Assembly: GCA_045594445.1 (NCBI GenBank) | Contig: JAZNYL010000066.1 | Span: forward strand, 1-29,531 | Source: SVQP01 sp045594445 | Lineage (GTDB): Bacteria > Bacillota > Clostridia > Oscillospirales > CAG-272 | Direction of reading: 5' to 3' | Length of the DNA: 29,531 nt | The notes under the pieces: generated by a model | What the model was told of the DNA's origin: nothing | The model's database searches: none | Seen by the model: the letters and a program-made list of their open reading frames with translations, nothing else | Shown here: one piece after another, positions 7,211-14,833 of the stretch | Numbering within the stretch: position 1 is the first letter of the stretch | Layout: every line of letters starts with the position of its first letter | Translations under genes and position numbers: made by a program

Positions 7211-8053
7211 ATGACTCTGATTTTGTTTAACCCCCATGCAAACAACAGCGACATTTCTGCAGCCATTGCGGGCGTGCGCGCTTACGCAGCCGCACCCGAC
7301 ACGGTAGAAAAGGATCTGACCGAGGTAGACGTACGCGCCGAGATCTGCGCGCTTGGCGCGAGTGACCGCGTGCTGATCTGCGGCGGTGACGGTACCATTA
7401 TGCGCCTTACAAACGCGCTGGACGGCGCGGAGTACGCTGCGCCCGTGTACCTTTGGAAGAGCGGAACCGGCAACGATTTTCTGCGCGACCTTGGGCTCAA
7501 CGAGAGCACCGAGCCCGTGCTGCTCAATCCTTACTTGGTCAATCTGCCGCGCGTGGAGATCAAGGGCAAGGTTTACCGCTATATCAACGGCATCGGCTTT
7601 GGACTGGACGGCATGGTGTGCGAGGTGACCGATGCACTCAAGGCCAAGGGAGTTAAAAAGATCAATTATACCATGGAGTCGATCAAGCTTCTGCTGGGCG
7701 GCTTCAAGTGCCCCTCGGGTAGGGTGACCGTGGACGGCGTGACCAAGGAGTACAAGAAGATCTGGATCGCGTCCGCCATGTACGGGCAGTACTACGGAGG
7801 CGGCATGCGCGTCGCGCCCGAGCAGAAAAGAGGGGGAGGGACGCTGACTTGCTGCGTATGGCACACCTCGGGCAAGCTTGCCACGCTGATGCATTTCCCC
7901 AAGATCTTTACGGGCGAGCACGTGCAGTACAAGAAGAGCATTGACGTGTTCTCGGGTAAAAAAATAACGGTTGAATTTGATAAGCCGACGGCGTTGCAGA
8001 TCGACGGCGAGACGGTCAGCGGTGTAACGAGCTACACCGCGTGGATCGACTGA
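7211..8053 (+). CDS. Diacylglycerol-kinase-family lipid kinase
   Basis: A 280-residue protein opens with LILFNPHANN, then carries the nucleotide-binding motif GGDGTI near residue 58 and GTGNDF near residue 87. These are hallmarks of the DAGK catalytic domain shared by DgkB, YegS and related kinases. A likely role is phosphorylation of diacylglycerol or another lipid at the membrane surface; the exact substrate cannot be read from sequence. The protein is slightly shorter than DgkB. GGAGG lies 6 nt before the ATG. It follows asnA by 36 nt and is probably cotranscribed with it. I see no clear intrinsic terminator after it before the purine operon promoter. Confidence 0.88.
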   Translation: MTLILFNPHANNSDISAAIAGVRAYAAAPDTVEKDLTEVDVRAEICALGASDRVLICGGDGTIMRLTNALDGAEYAAPVYLWKSGTGNDFLRDLGLNESTEPVLLNPYLVNLPRVEIKGKVYRYINGIGFGLDGMVCEVTDALKAKGVKKINYTMESIKLLLGGFKCPSGRVTVDGVTKEYKKIWIASAMYGQYYGGGMRVAPEQKRGGGTLTCCVWHTSGKLATLMHFPKIFTGEHVQYKKSIDVFSGKKITVEFDKPTALQIDGETVSGVTSYTAWID

Positions 8054-8142
8054 TCGCGAGCGGATTGCCCGGCGTATTCGACCGTTTGTCAAAATTGTCA
8101 AAAGTGTGCATTTGATTGGTGCGGAATTGGCCCTTTTGCGCA

Positions 8143-8171
8143 TTGACATTTTGGATAAAAAAAGGTATACT
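8143..8171 (+). promoter_or_regulatory. Sigma-A promoter of the purine operon
   Basis: A perfect TTGACA (8143-8148), a 17-nt spacer and TATACT (8166-8171) predict a start near 8178, just before the riboswitch. The 90 nt between the lipid-kinase stop and this promoter hold no other clear signal. Confidence 0.88.
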
Positions 8172-8183
8172 GAATACAAGGAA

Positions 8184-8258
8184 CTTCTTCCCGTAACCGG
8201 CGGAATGTGAGACACACAGAGGGAGCGGGAAAATATCGAAAGCCGACCGCCTGGGCAA
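8184..8258 (+). ncRNA. ZTP/ZMP riboswitch aptamer (pfl motif)
   Basis: The leader matches the ZTP riboswitch plan. P1 is TTCCCG (8188-8193) with CGGGAA (8226-8231). The conserved internal segment GTAACCGGCGGAA follows the 5' arm, a short TGTG/CACA P2 hairpin comes next, and GAGGGAGCGGG closes the first domain. After a short linker comes the hallmark 3' domain GCCGACCGCCTGGGC (8242-8256). The class binds ZMP and ZTP, purine intermediates that accumulate when 10-formyl-THF is scarce, and usually switches expression on. Here the 3' end of the aptamer forms the 5' arm of the terminator at 8253-8295, so ligand binding should prevent termination. It controls purE and the genes after it. Confidence 0.93.
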
Positions 8259-8295
8259 TCCTGTCTTAAGCAATTAGGATAGGTTTGCCCTTTTT
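8253..8295 (+). terminator. Riboswitch-controlled intrinsic terminator
   Basis: GGGCAATCCTGTC (8253-8265) pairs with GATAGGTTTGCCC (8278-8290) with one G-U pair and one T-T mismatch, followed by TTTTT. Its first bases, GGGC, are part of the conserved 3' aptamer domain, which makes terminator and ligand-bound aptamer mutually exclusive. Confidence 0.92.
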
Positions 8296-8324
8296 GTATT
8301 ATGATGAAAAATGGAGATTACCGA

Positions 8325-8819
8325 ATGAAAAAAATCGCAGTGATCATGGGAAGTGACAGCGATCTTCCCGTAGTGGAAAAAGCAATCAATACCTTAAAGG
8401 ATTTCGGCGTACCCTACGAGGTGCACGTTTACTCGGCACACAGAACGCCCGATCAGGCAGCAGCGTTTGCCATGAGCGCAAGGGAGAACGGCTTTGGTGC
8501 CATTATCGCAGCAGCAGGCATGGCAGCGCACCTGGCAGGTGCCATTGCCGCAAGAACCACGCTGCCCGTAGTCGGCATTCCCGTCAAGGGCGGTGCCGTG
8601 GACGGTATGGACGCGCTGCTTGCCACCGTGCAAATGCCCTCAGGCATGCCGGTTGCTACCGTAGCGCTCAACGGTGCTGTCAACGCAGCGCTGCTTTGCA
8701 TTCAGATGCTGGCCATCGAGGACGCAGAGCTTGCTGCAAAGCTTGACGCAAAGAGGGCAAAGGATACTGCCGCCGTGCTTGCCAAGGACGCGGCGCTGCA
8801 GGAAAAGTTCAACGCATAA
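8325..8819 (+). CDS. purE: N5-carboxyaminoimidazole ribonucleotide mutase (PurE)
   Basis: A 164-residue protein of class I PurE size. It moves the carboxyl group of N5-CAIR to form CAIR in de novo purine synthesis. Visible motifs are GSDSDLP at 9-15, SAHRTP at 37-42 (catalytic His39), the glycine/alanine-rich AAAGMAAHL loop at 62-70, and PSGMPVATVA. ATG 8325 is preferred over the open-frame ATG at 8301, because GGAG (8313-8316) lies 8 nt before 8325 and 8301 falls directly after the terminator T run. Class I PurE normally needs PurK to make N5-CAIR; no purK is in the window. It is the first gene after the ZTP riboswitch. Confidence 0.95.
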   Translation: MKKIAVIMGSDSDLPVVEKAINTLKDFGVPYEVHVYSAHRTPDQAAAFAMSARENGFGAIIAAAGMAAHLAGAIAARTTLPVVGIPVKGGAVDGMDALLATVQMPSGMPVATVALNGAVNAALLCIQMLAIEDAELAAKLDAKRAKDTAAVLAKDAALQEKFNA

Positions 8820-8853
8820 ATTACCATCGCACAGACCAAAAAAGGAGGTTTAT

Positions 8854-10281
8854 ATGGGAGGATTCTTCGGCATTACCTCAAATAAGGATTGCCTTCTTGA
8901 CGTGTTCTTCGGAACCGACTACCATTCCCACCTGGGAACGCAGAGGGGAGGACTTGCGGCGTACGATCCCGAGATCGGATTGCAGCGCAAGATCCACAGC
9001 ATTACCAACGCGCCCTTCCGCACCAAATTTGAAAATATCTTTGACGAAATGTCGGGCATTTCGGCCATTGGCTGCATCAGCGATACCGACCCGCAGCCCA
9101 TGCTGATCCGCTCGCACCACGGCACCTATGCCATCTGCACCATCGGCTTGATCAACAATGCCGAGCAGCTGATCGATCTGTATTTCGACGGCAGTCGCGG
9201 ACACTTTGACGCCATGACCGGCGGCAGAGTCAACACCGTGGAGTTAGTGGCCGCGCTGATCGACCAAAAGGAGAATTTTGCCGAGGGCATTCAGTACGCG
9301 CAATCGCTGATCGACGGTACCTGCTCGATTCTGATCCTCAAGCAGAACGGACATCTGCTTGCGGCGCGTGACCGCGTCGGACGCATCCCGGTCATCGTCT
9401 GCAAGGGCGAGGACGGGTACGCCGTGACCTTTGAGTCGTTCGCGGCGCAGAAGCTGGGGTATTTCCCGGTGCGTGAGCTGGGACCGGGCGAGATCGTGGA
9501 GCTTTCCTGCGAGGACGGCATCGTGCAGCTCAGCAAACCCGGCAAGGAAATGAAAATGTGCTCCTTCCTCTGGTCGTATTACGGTTATCCCACCTCCACC
9601 TATGAGGGCGTCAACGTCGAGGCCATGCGCTGTCGCAACGGCGAGATCATGGCCGATCTTGATAAAAAAGAGGGCAACGTGCCCGATCTTGATTACGTGG
9701 CAGGCGTGCCGGATTCGGGCGTGCCGCACGCAATCGGCTATGCCAACAATTCCCACGCGGCCTACGCGCGTCCGTACATCAAATATACGCCCACGTGGTC
9801 GCGCTCTTTTACCCCGCAAAAGCAATCCGACCGTGCCAAGGTGGCGCGCATGAAGCAGATTCCCGTGCAGGAGCTGATCAAGAACAAAAAGCTGCTTTTC
9901 GTGGACGATTCCATCGTACGCGGCACGCAGCTCAAGGAAACGGTTGATTTTCTGTATTCCAACGGCGCCAAGGAAGTGCACATGCGCTCGGCTTGCCCGC
10001 CTATCATGTATGGCTGCAAGTACCTCAATTTCTCGCGCTCCACGGGAGACATGGAGCTGATCACCCGCCGCACCATCATGGAGCTGGAGGGCACGGACGG
10101 CTTCCGCCATCTTGAAGAATACAGCGACGGCGCTACCGAGCGAGGCAAGGCTCTGCGCAAGAGCATTTGCGAAAAATTTGGCTTTGCGTCGCTGGAATTC
10201 CAGACCTTGGAGGGCGTGATCAAGGCGATCGGCCTGCCGCCCGAAAAGCTTTGCACCTATTGCTGGAACGGCAAGGAATAA
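8854..10281 (+). CDS. purF: Amidophosphoribosyltransferase (PurF) with degenerate glutaminase site
   Basis: A 475-residue PurF whose start at 8854 follows AAAGGAGG by 5 nt. The PRPP-binding signature LLFVDDSIVRGTQ (near residue 350) and GVPDSGVPHAIGYA are intact. Cys236, Cys388, Cys467 and Cys470 align with the four [4Fe-4S] ligands of B. subtilis PurF. The class II glutaminase domain is different: the protein begins MGGFFGI, so the mature N-terminal Cys nucleophile is Gly. The GHVRYxT segment reads GCISDTD, and the AHNGNL oxyanion segment reads CTIGLIN. It therefore probably makes phosphoribosylamine from PRPP and free ammonia. This group is annotated as PurF in genomes; its ammonia dependence is my inference. 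Upstream extension of the frame to 8674 is overlap with purE, not coding. Confidence 0.9.
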   Translation: MGGFFGITSNKDCLLDVFFGTDYHSHLGTQRGGLAAYDPEIGLQRKIHSITNAPFRTKFENIFDEMSGISAIGCISDTDPQPMLIRSHHGTYAICTIGLINNAEQLIDLYFDGSRGHFDAMTGGRVNTVELVAALIDQKENFAEGIQYAQSLIDGTCSILILKQNGHLLAARDRVGRIPVIVCKGEDGYAVTFESFAAQKLGYFPVRELGPGEIVELSCEDGIVQLSKPGKEMKMCSFLWSYYGYPTSTYEGVNVEAMRCRNGEIMADLDKKEGNVPDLDYVAGVPDSGVPHAIGYANNSHAAYARPYIKYTPTWSRSFTPQKQSDRAKVARMKQIPVQELIKNKKLLFVDDSIVRGTQLKETVDFLYSNGAKEVHMRSACPPIMYGCKYLNFSRSTGDMELITRRTIMELEGTDGFRHLEEYSDGATERGKALRKSICEKFGFASLEFQTLEGVIKAIGLPPEKLCTYCWNGKE

Positions 10282-10337
10282 AGGAATAAATTAAGAACTG
10301 TTTGATTTCACACATATACTGAAAGGAGCAAAACAAC

Positions 10338-11387
10338 ATGCATTCTAACTCCAGATCGGAAAGCTACGCTGCAGCAGGCGTGGATATTACCGCAGGCTAC
10401 AAGGCCGTTGAATTGATGAAAAAGCATATCGCACGCACCAAGAACGAGGGGTGCTTTGACGACTTGGGCGGCTTTGGCGGCTGCTTTGGTTTGCCGATTG
10501 CAGGCATGGAGCAGCCTGTGCTGGTTTCAGGCACGGACGGCTGCGGCACCAAGGTCAAGATGGCGATTCTGATGGACAAGCACGACACCATCGGCATTGA
10601 CGCGGTGGCCATGTGCGTCAACGACATCATCTGCGTGGGTGCAAAGCCCCTGTTCTTCCTTGACTATATCGCGTGCGGCAAGAATATTCCCGAAAAGATC
10701 GCGGCCATCGTATCCGGCGTTGCCGAGGGCTGCGTGCAGTCGGGTGCGGCACTCATCGGAGGTGAGACTGCCGAGCATCCCGGTATGATGCCGGTCGAGG
10801 ATTACGACCTTGCAGGCTTTGCCGTGGGCATTGTGGATAAGAAAAAGATTCTGGACAACACCAAAATGGCCGAGGGTGACGTGGTCATCGCGCTTGCATC
10901 CACCGGCGTGCATTCCAACGGCTTCTCGCTTTGCCGCAAGGTGTTTGAAATTGATAAAAATCCCGATTCTCTGTACGTGCCCTGCGAATCCCTTGGCGGC
11001 AAGAGCATTGCAGAAACCTTGCTGACTCCCACCAAGATCTACGTCAAGTCGATCCTTGCGCTGTTGGAGCAGGTGGACGTCAAGGGCATTTCGCACATCA
11101 CGGGCGGCGGCTTTTATGAGAATATTCCGAGAAGCATTCCGGACGGCCTTTGCGCAAAGATTGACCGCGGCGCTGTGCGCGTGCTGCCCATCTTTGATCT
11201 GATTGCCAAGACGGGCGATATTTGCGAGAGAGATATGTTCAACACCTATAACATGGGCGTTGGCATGAGCGTGGTCGTGCCTGCAGAGCAGGTGGACAAG
11301 GCTTTGGAGATTCTGACTGCCCACGGTGAGGACGCGTACGTGATCGGTAAGATTATCGCGGGCGAGGAGAAGATCGAATTATGTTAA
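10338..11387 (+). CDS. purM: Phosphoribosylformylglycinamidine cyclo-ligase (AIR synthetase)
   Basis: A 349-residue PurM of normal length, converting FGAM to AIR with ATP. Recognisable segments are ESYAAAGVDITAG at the N-terminus, the LVSGTDGCGTKVKMA loop near residue 62, NDIICVGAKPLFFLDY near residue 95, the ALIGGETAEHPGM loop near 138, and SHITGGGFYENIPR near 253. GAAAGGAG lies about 9 nt before the ATG. Its last 7 nt overlap the start of the formate/nitrite-family channel gene, so the two are translationally coupled. Confidence 0.96.
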   Translation: MHSNSRSESYAAAGVDITAGYKAVELMKKHIARTKNEGCFDDLGGFGGCFGLPIAGMEQPVLVSGTDGCGTKVKMAILMDKHDTIGIDAVAMCVNDIICVGAKPLFFLDYIACGKNIPEKIAAIVSGVAEGCVQSGAALIGGETAEHPGMMPVEDYDLAGFAVGIVDKKKILDNTKMAEGDVVIALASTGVHSNGFSLCRKVFEIDKNPDSLYVPCESLGGKSIAETLLTPTKIYVKSILALLEQVDVKGISHITGGGFYENIPRSIPDGLCAKIDRGAVRVLPIFDLIAKTGDICERDMFNTYNMGVGMSVVVPAEQVDKALEILTAHGEDAYVIGKIIAGEEKIELC

Positions 11388-12007
11388 AGCATGCATTCTG
11401 GAGCGGCATTGCCTCGGGCATGCTGGTCGGCATCGGCGGCACGGTTTATTTGTCTTGTGAGAACAAGGTCGTGGGAGCGGTGCTGTTCTCGGTGGCGCTG
11501 TTGTGTATTTGTCTGTTGGGGCTTTACCTCTACACCGGTAAGATCGGCATCTTTATTGAAAAACCCGATAAAAAAAGCGCGCTTGCGCTGCCCGTCGGAC
11601 TTGGCGGCAACGTGCTGGGAGCTGCGCTGACAGGCGTGCTGACCGCACTTGCAAAGCCGTCGCTGATCGATGCGGCGCAAAAGGCTTGTACGGCAAAATT
11701 GGAAAACGGTATGCTGCGCGGTCTGATCGCGGCAGTATTCTGCGGTGTGCTGATGTACGCGGCAGTCAAGACCTACGGTGCAAAGGGTACCTTGGTCGGC
11801 ATCATTTTCTGTATTCCCACCTTTATTCTTTGCGGCTTTGAGCACTCGATCGCGGACGTGTATTATTTCACGGTCGCATCCATGCGCGGCGCGTTTGATC
11901 CCATGAGAGTGGTGTTCATCCTGGTCGCGGTGCTTGGCAACACGCTTGGCGGCTGGGTGCTGCCCGTGCTGGCAAGGCTTGCAAAGGGAAAGGAACAGGT
12001 GAGTTAA
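11381..12007 (+). CDS. Formate/nitrite transporter (FNT) family channel within the purine operon
   Basis: A compact 208-residue protein with six hydrophobic segments. FNT landmarks are YTGKIG at 51-56 (equivalent to the LFTGN loop), LGGNVLGA at 74-81, GFEHSIADVYYF at 152-163 with the central His155, and LGNTLGG at 185-191. FNT channels (FocA, NirC) conduct formate, nitrite or related small anions across the cytoplasmic membrane; they are usually nearer 260-280 residues, so this is a short form. It overlaps purM by 7 nt and abuts purN with no gap. With fhs as last gene of the operon and two formyl-THF-using enzymes in between, formate is the most likely substrate. That assignment rests on context. 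Confidence 0.88.
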   Translation: MLKHAFWSGIASGMLVGIGGTVYLSCENKVVGAVLFSVALLCICLLGLYLYTGKIGIFIEKPDKKSALALPVGLGGNVLGAALTGVLTALAKPSLIDAAQKACTAKLENGMLRGLIAAVFCGVLMYAAVKTYGAKGTLVGIIFCIPTFILCGFEHSIADVYYFTVASMRGAFDPMRVVFILVAVLGNTLGGWVLPVLARLAKGKEQVS

Positions 12008-12649
12008 ATGCAGAGTACACAGAACAAAACGCGCATTGCCGTGCTGGTTTCCGGCGGCGGCACTAACTTGCAAGCATTGATCGACGCGCAAGGCCGCCAA
12101 GAGCTTGGCGGCGGCGAGATCGCGTTGGTGCTTGCGTCAAAGCCCGGCGTGTACGCTCTGGAGCGTGCAGCCGGAGCGGGCATTGAGGGAGTAGTGCTTG
12201 CGCGCAAGGAATACACGGACGCGGACGCATATACCAAAGCGCTGGTTGAGGTGCTGCAAAAGGAAAAGATTGATCTTGTCGTACTGGCAGGATTTATGAT
12301 CATCATCGGCGAGGAGATGTACCGCGCGTTCCCCAATCGCATCATCAACGTGCATCCCGCGCTGATCCCATCCTTCTGCGGACAAGGCTTTTACGGCCTG
12401 CACGTGCATGAGGCGGCGCTTGCCAAGGGCGTCAAGGTCTCGGGTGCCACCGTGCATTTCGTCACCCCCGAGTGTGATGCGGGCCCCATCATTTTGCAAA
12501 AGGCGGTGGACGTGCACGAGGATGATACCCCCGAGACGCTGCAAAAGCGTATCATGCAAGAGGCAGAGTGGAAGATCTTACCCGAAGCTGTCAGCCTGTT
12601 CTGCCAAGGCAGATTAAAGGTTGAGGACGATAAGGTGCAAATACAATGA
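12008..12649 (+). CDS. purN: Phosphoribosylglycinamide formyltransferase (GAR transformylase)
   Basis: A 213-residue PurN that transfers a formyl group from 10-formyl-THF to GAR. It shows the N-terminal nucleotide loop VLVSGGGTNLQAL, the folate/catalytic segment AGFMIIIGEEM, INVHPALIPSF containing the catalytic Asn and His, and VTPECDAGPII with the catalytic Asp. Start and stop codons of this gene and the upstream FNT gene are directly adjacent (TAA then ATG), so the pair is tightly coupled. The next gap of 197 nt is unusually long for this operon and contains repeat copy 4. Confidence 0.96.
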   Translation: MQSTQNKTRIAVLVSGGGTNLQALIDAQGRQELGGGEIALVLASKPGVYALERAAGAGIEGVVLARKEYTDADAYTKALVEVLQKEKIDLVVLAGFMIIIGEEMYRAFPNRIINVHPALIPSFCGQGFYGLHVHEAALAKGVKVSGATVHFVTPECDAGPIILQKAVDVHEDDTPETLQKRIMQEAEWKILPEAVSLFCQGRLKVEDDKVQIQ

Positions 12650-12654
12650 TTCTT

Positions 12655-12771
12655 GTAGGGGAGGAGTATTTGCAAGCAAATTCATCCTCCCGCACGAAAG
12701 CGGTTTCTGACCGTGTTCCCCGAACACTATTCCCGATTTATCGCGGGCGGGAGGATGATATCCTCCCCTAC
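12655..12771. repeat. GTAGGGG-type repeat, copy 4 (117 bp)
   Basis: The element runs from GTAGGGG (12655) to CCCCTAC (12771). The left hairpin pairs GGGGAGGA with TCCTCCC across a 19-nt AT-rich loop. The right hairpin pairs GGGAGGAT with ATCCTCCC across GAT. The core differs from copies 1-3 but is self-complementary again. The interior (about 55 nt) shows no other clear signal. It fills most of the purN-purO gap. Confidence 0.75.
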
Positions 12772-12846
12772 GGCAGTACGAAACGAATCCGTTGGGCGAA
12801 ATCCGTAGTCGCCCGCCATACCAACATAAAAAACAAGGAGAAAAAC

Positions 12847-13566
12847 ATGAAGGTAACTACCATCGCAGAAGAACTGAACTCTCTTGCCTACCACGGCAGA
12901 GGCATTATCATCGGCAAGTCGGCTGACGGCAAAAAGGCAGTCACCGCATATTTTATTATGGGCAGAAGCGTAAACAGCCGCAATCGCGTATTCGTGGCCG
13001 AGGGCGACGCTATGAGAACCAAGGCATTTGACGAATCCAAGATGGTTGACCCCCATCTGATCATTTATTACCCCGTGCGCGTGCTGGGCAACAAGACCAT
13101 CGTGACAAACGGTGACCAGACCGACACCATTTACAATCTCATGGACAAGCAGATGACCTTTGAGCAGGCGCTGCGCACAAGAGAATTTGAGGACGACAAG
13201 CCCAACTTCACTCCCCGTATTTCGGGCATTATCCGTCGCGAGGGCGACGGCGAGATGAATTTCGCCATGTCTATTCTCAAGAGCGCAGAGGGCGACGATT
13301 CCTCCTGCGAGAGATTTACCTATGCATATACCAACCCCTTAGCGGGCAGAGCAAAGTTTATCCATACGTACAATGGCGACGGCAATCCGCTGCCCAGCTT
13401 TGAGGGCGAGCCCAAGACTCTTGAACTGCCCGACGTGGACATCGACGCGCTGACCGATCTGATCTGGACCAATCTGAACGAGGACAACAAGGTGTCCCTG
13501 TTCGTTCGCTATATTGACCTGGCATCGGGCGAGACCGAGACCAGAATTGTAAACAAGAACCAGTGA
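12847..13566 (+). CDS. purO: IMP cyclohydrolase, PurO-like
   Basis: A 239-residue protein with the N-terminal pattern HGRGIIIGKSADGKKAV and RSVNSRNRVF typical of the archaeal-type IMP cyclohydrolase family (Pfam IMP_cyclohyd). It closes FAICAR to IMP, the last step of purine ring formation. Most bacteria do this with the N-terminal domain of bifunctional PurH. Here a stand-alone AICAR formyltransferase follows 79 nt later, so the two activities are on separate proteins. The start at 12847 has AAGGAG 6 nt upstream. The frame is open back to 12646, but only through repeat copy 4, so I exclude that extension. Family assignment is good; activity is inferred from family and position. Confidence 0.88.
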   Translation: MKVTTIAEELNSLAYHGRGIIIGKSADGKKAVTAYFIMGRSVNSRNRVFVAEGDAMRTKAFDESKMVDPHLIIYYPVRVLGNKTIVTNGDQTDTIYNLMDKQMTFEQALRTREFEDDKPNFTPRISGIIRREGDGEMNFAMSILKSAEGDDSSCERFTYAYTNPLAGRAKFIHTYNGDGNPLPSFEGEPKTLELPDVDIDALTDLIWTNLNEDNKVSLFVRYIDLASGETETRIVNKNQ

Positions 13567-13583
13567 CCGTAGCCCCCAAAGTC

Positions 13584-13612
13584 GTAGCGGGCGATTCGTG
13601 AATCGCCCCTAC
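13584..13612. repeat. GTAGGGG-type repeat, copy 5 (single arm)
   Basis: GTAGC, then GGGCGATTC-gt-GAATCGCCC, then CTAC form a 29-nt palindromic unit. It is the same unit as the arms of copy 1 in the opposite orientation. It lies in the 79-nt purO-AICARFT gap, 33 nt before the next start codon. Confidence 0.85.
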
Positions 13613-13645
13613 GCACAATGAATCAATTATCGAAGGAGAAATCAC

Positions 13646-14830
13646 ATGAAAGAATTTGAACTGAAATACGGCTGTAACCCCAATCAGAAGCCTGCCAAGA
13701 TCTATATGCACGATGGCAGCGAGCTGCCCATCGAGATTCTTTGCGGCAGACCCGGATATATCAACTTCCTGGATGCATTCAACTCCTGGCAGCTGGTCAA
13801 GGAGCTCAAGGCAGCACTCGGCCTGCCCGCTGTTACTTCCTTCAAGCACGTCTCTCCCACCTCGGCGGCGGTCGGTATTCCGCTCTCCGAAAAGCTCAAG
13901 AAGGCTTGCTTTGTAGACGATATCCCCGGCCTTGACGATTCTCTGCTCGCTTGCGCATACGCAAGAGCAAGAGGCACCGACAGAATGTGCTCGTTTGGCG
14001 ACTGGGTAGCACTCTCCGACGTGTGTGACGTGACCACCGCGCTCATGATCAAGCGCGAGGTTTCCGACGGCATCATCGCCCCCGGCTACGAGCCCGAGGC
14101 ACTGGAAATCCTCAAGTCCAAGAGAAAGGGCAATTACAATATCGTTAAGATCGATCCCGATTTCGTGCCCGATGCGCAGGAGAGAAAGCAGGTATACGGC
14201 ATTACCTTCGAGCAGGGAAGAAACAATTTTGAGATCAACCGCGAGCTGCTTTCCAATATCGTCACCGCAAACAAGGATATGCCCGAGAGTGCCATCCGCG
14301 ACCTGATCGTTTCGCTGATCACCCTGAAGTACACCCAGTCCAACTCGGTTTGCTTTGCCGTGGACGGTCAGGCAATCGGTGTTGGCGCAGGCCAGCAGTC
14401 GCGCGTGCATTGCACCAGACTTGCAGGCGGCAAGGCGGACACGTGGTTCTTGCGTCAGCACGATAAGGTGCTGAACCTGCCCTTCCTGCCCACACTTGGC
14501 AGACCCGACAGAGATAACGTCATCGACGGCTATATCAATCAGAACGAAGAGGACGTTTGCGCAGACGGCAACTGGCAGAAGTATTTCACCGAGCAGCCCG
14601 AGGTCTTTACCCGCGAGGAGCAGAGAGCGTACCTTGACACCATCGACGGCGTTGCACTCGGCTCGGATGCATTCTTCCCGTTCAGCGACAACATTGAACG
14701 CGCAAAGAAGAGCGGTGTCAAGTACATTGCAGAGCCCGGCGGCTCGATCCGTGACGATTTGGTCATTGAGTGCTGCGATAAGTACGGCATGGCAATGGCA
14801 TTCACCGGCATGAGACTGTTCCATCACTAA
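13646..14830 (+). CDS. purH: Stand-alone AICAR formyltransferase (PurH C-terminal domain homologue)
   Basis: A 394-residue protein corresponding only to the AICARFT part of bifunctional PurH. It formylates AICAR (ZMP) with 10-formyl-THF to give FAICAR. Visible motifs are KYGCNPNQKPA at 8-18, the catalytic SFKHVSPTSAAVG at 65-77 (Lys67, His68), GVGAGQQSRVHCTRLAG near residue 247, and a C-terminal EPGGSIRDD segment near 362. There is no inosinicase domain, since the frame begins directly at the transformylase. Together with the PurO-like gene upstream it replaces PurH. Its substrate ZMP is the ligand family of the riboswitch at the head of the operon, so slow turnover here should raise operon expression. 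GAAGGAGA lies about 9 nt upstream. Confidence 0.94.
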   Translation: MKEFELKYGCNPNQKPAKIYMHDGSELPIEILCGRPGYINFLDAFNSWQLVKELKAALGLPAVTSFKHVSPTSAAVGIPLSEKLKKACFVDDIPGLDDSLLACAYARARGTDRMCSFGDWVALSDVCDVTTALMIKREVSDGIIAPGYEPEALEILKSKRKGNYNIVKIDPDFVPDAQERKQVYGITFEQGRNNFEINRELLSNIVTANKDMPESAIRDLIVSLITLKYTQSNSVCFAVDGQAIGVGAGQQSRVHCTRLAGGKADTWFLRQHDKVLNLPFLPTLGRPDRDNVIDGYINQNEEDVCADGNWQKYFTEQPEVFTREEQRAYLDTIDGVALGSDAFFPFSDNIERAKKSGVKYIAEPGGSIRDDLVIECCDKYGMAMAFTGMRLFHH

Positions 14831-14833
14831 GAT

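Noticed and set aside
8184..8295. Guanine/adenine (purine) riboswitch in the purE leader
   Set aside because: The three-way junction core of that class is absent, while the GCCGACCGCCTGGGC hallmark of the ZTP class is present.
12646..12846. N-terminal extension of the PurO-like gene
   Set aside because: It is translation of repeat copy 4; the ATG at 12847 has AAGGAG and fits family length.
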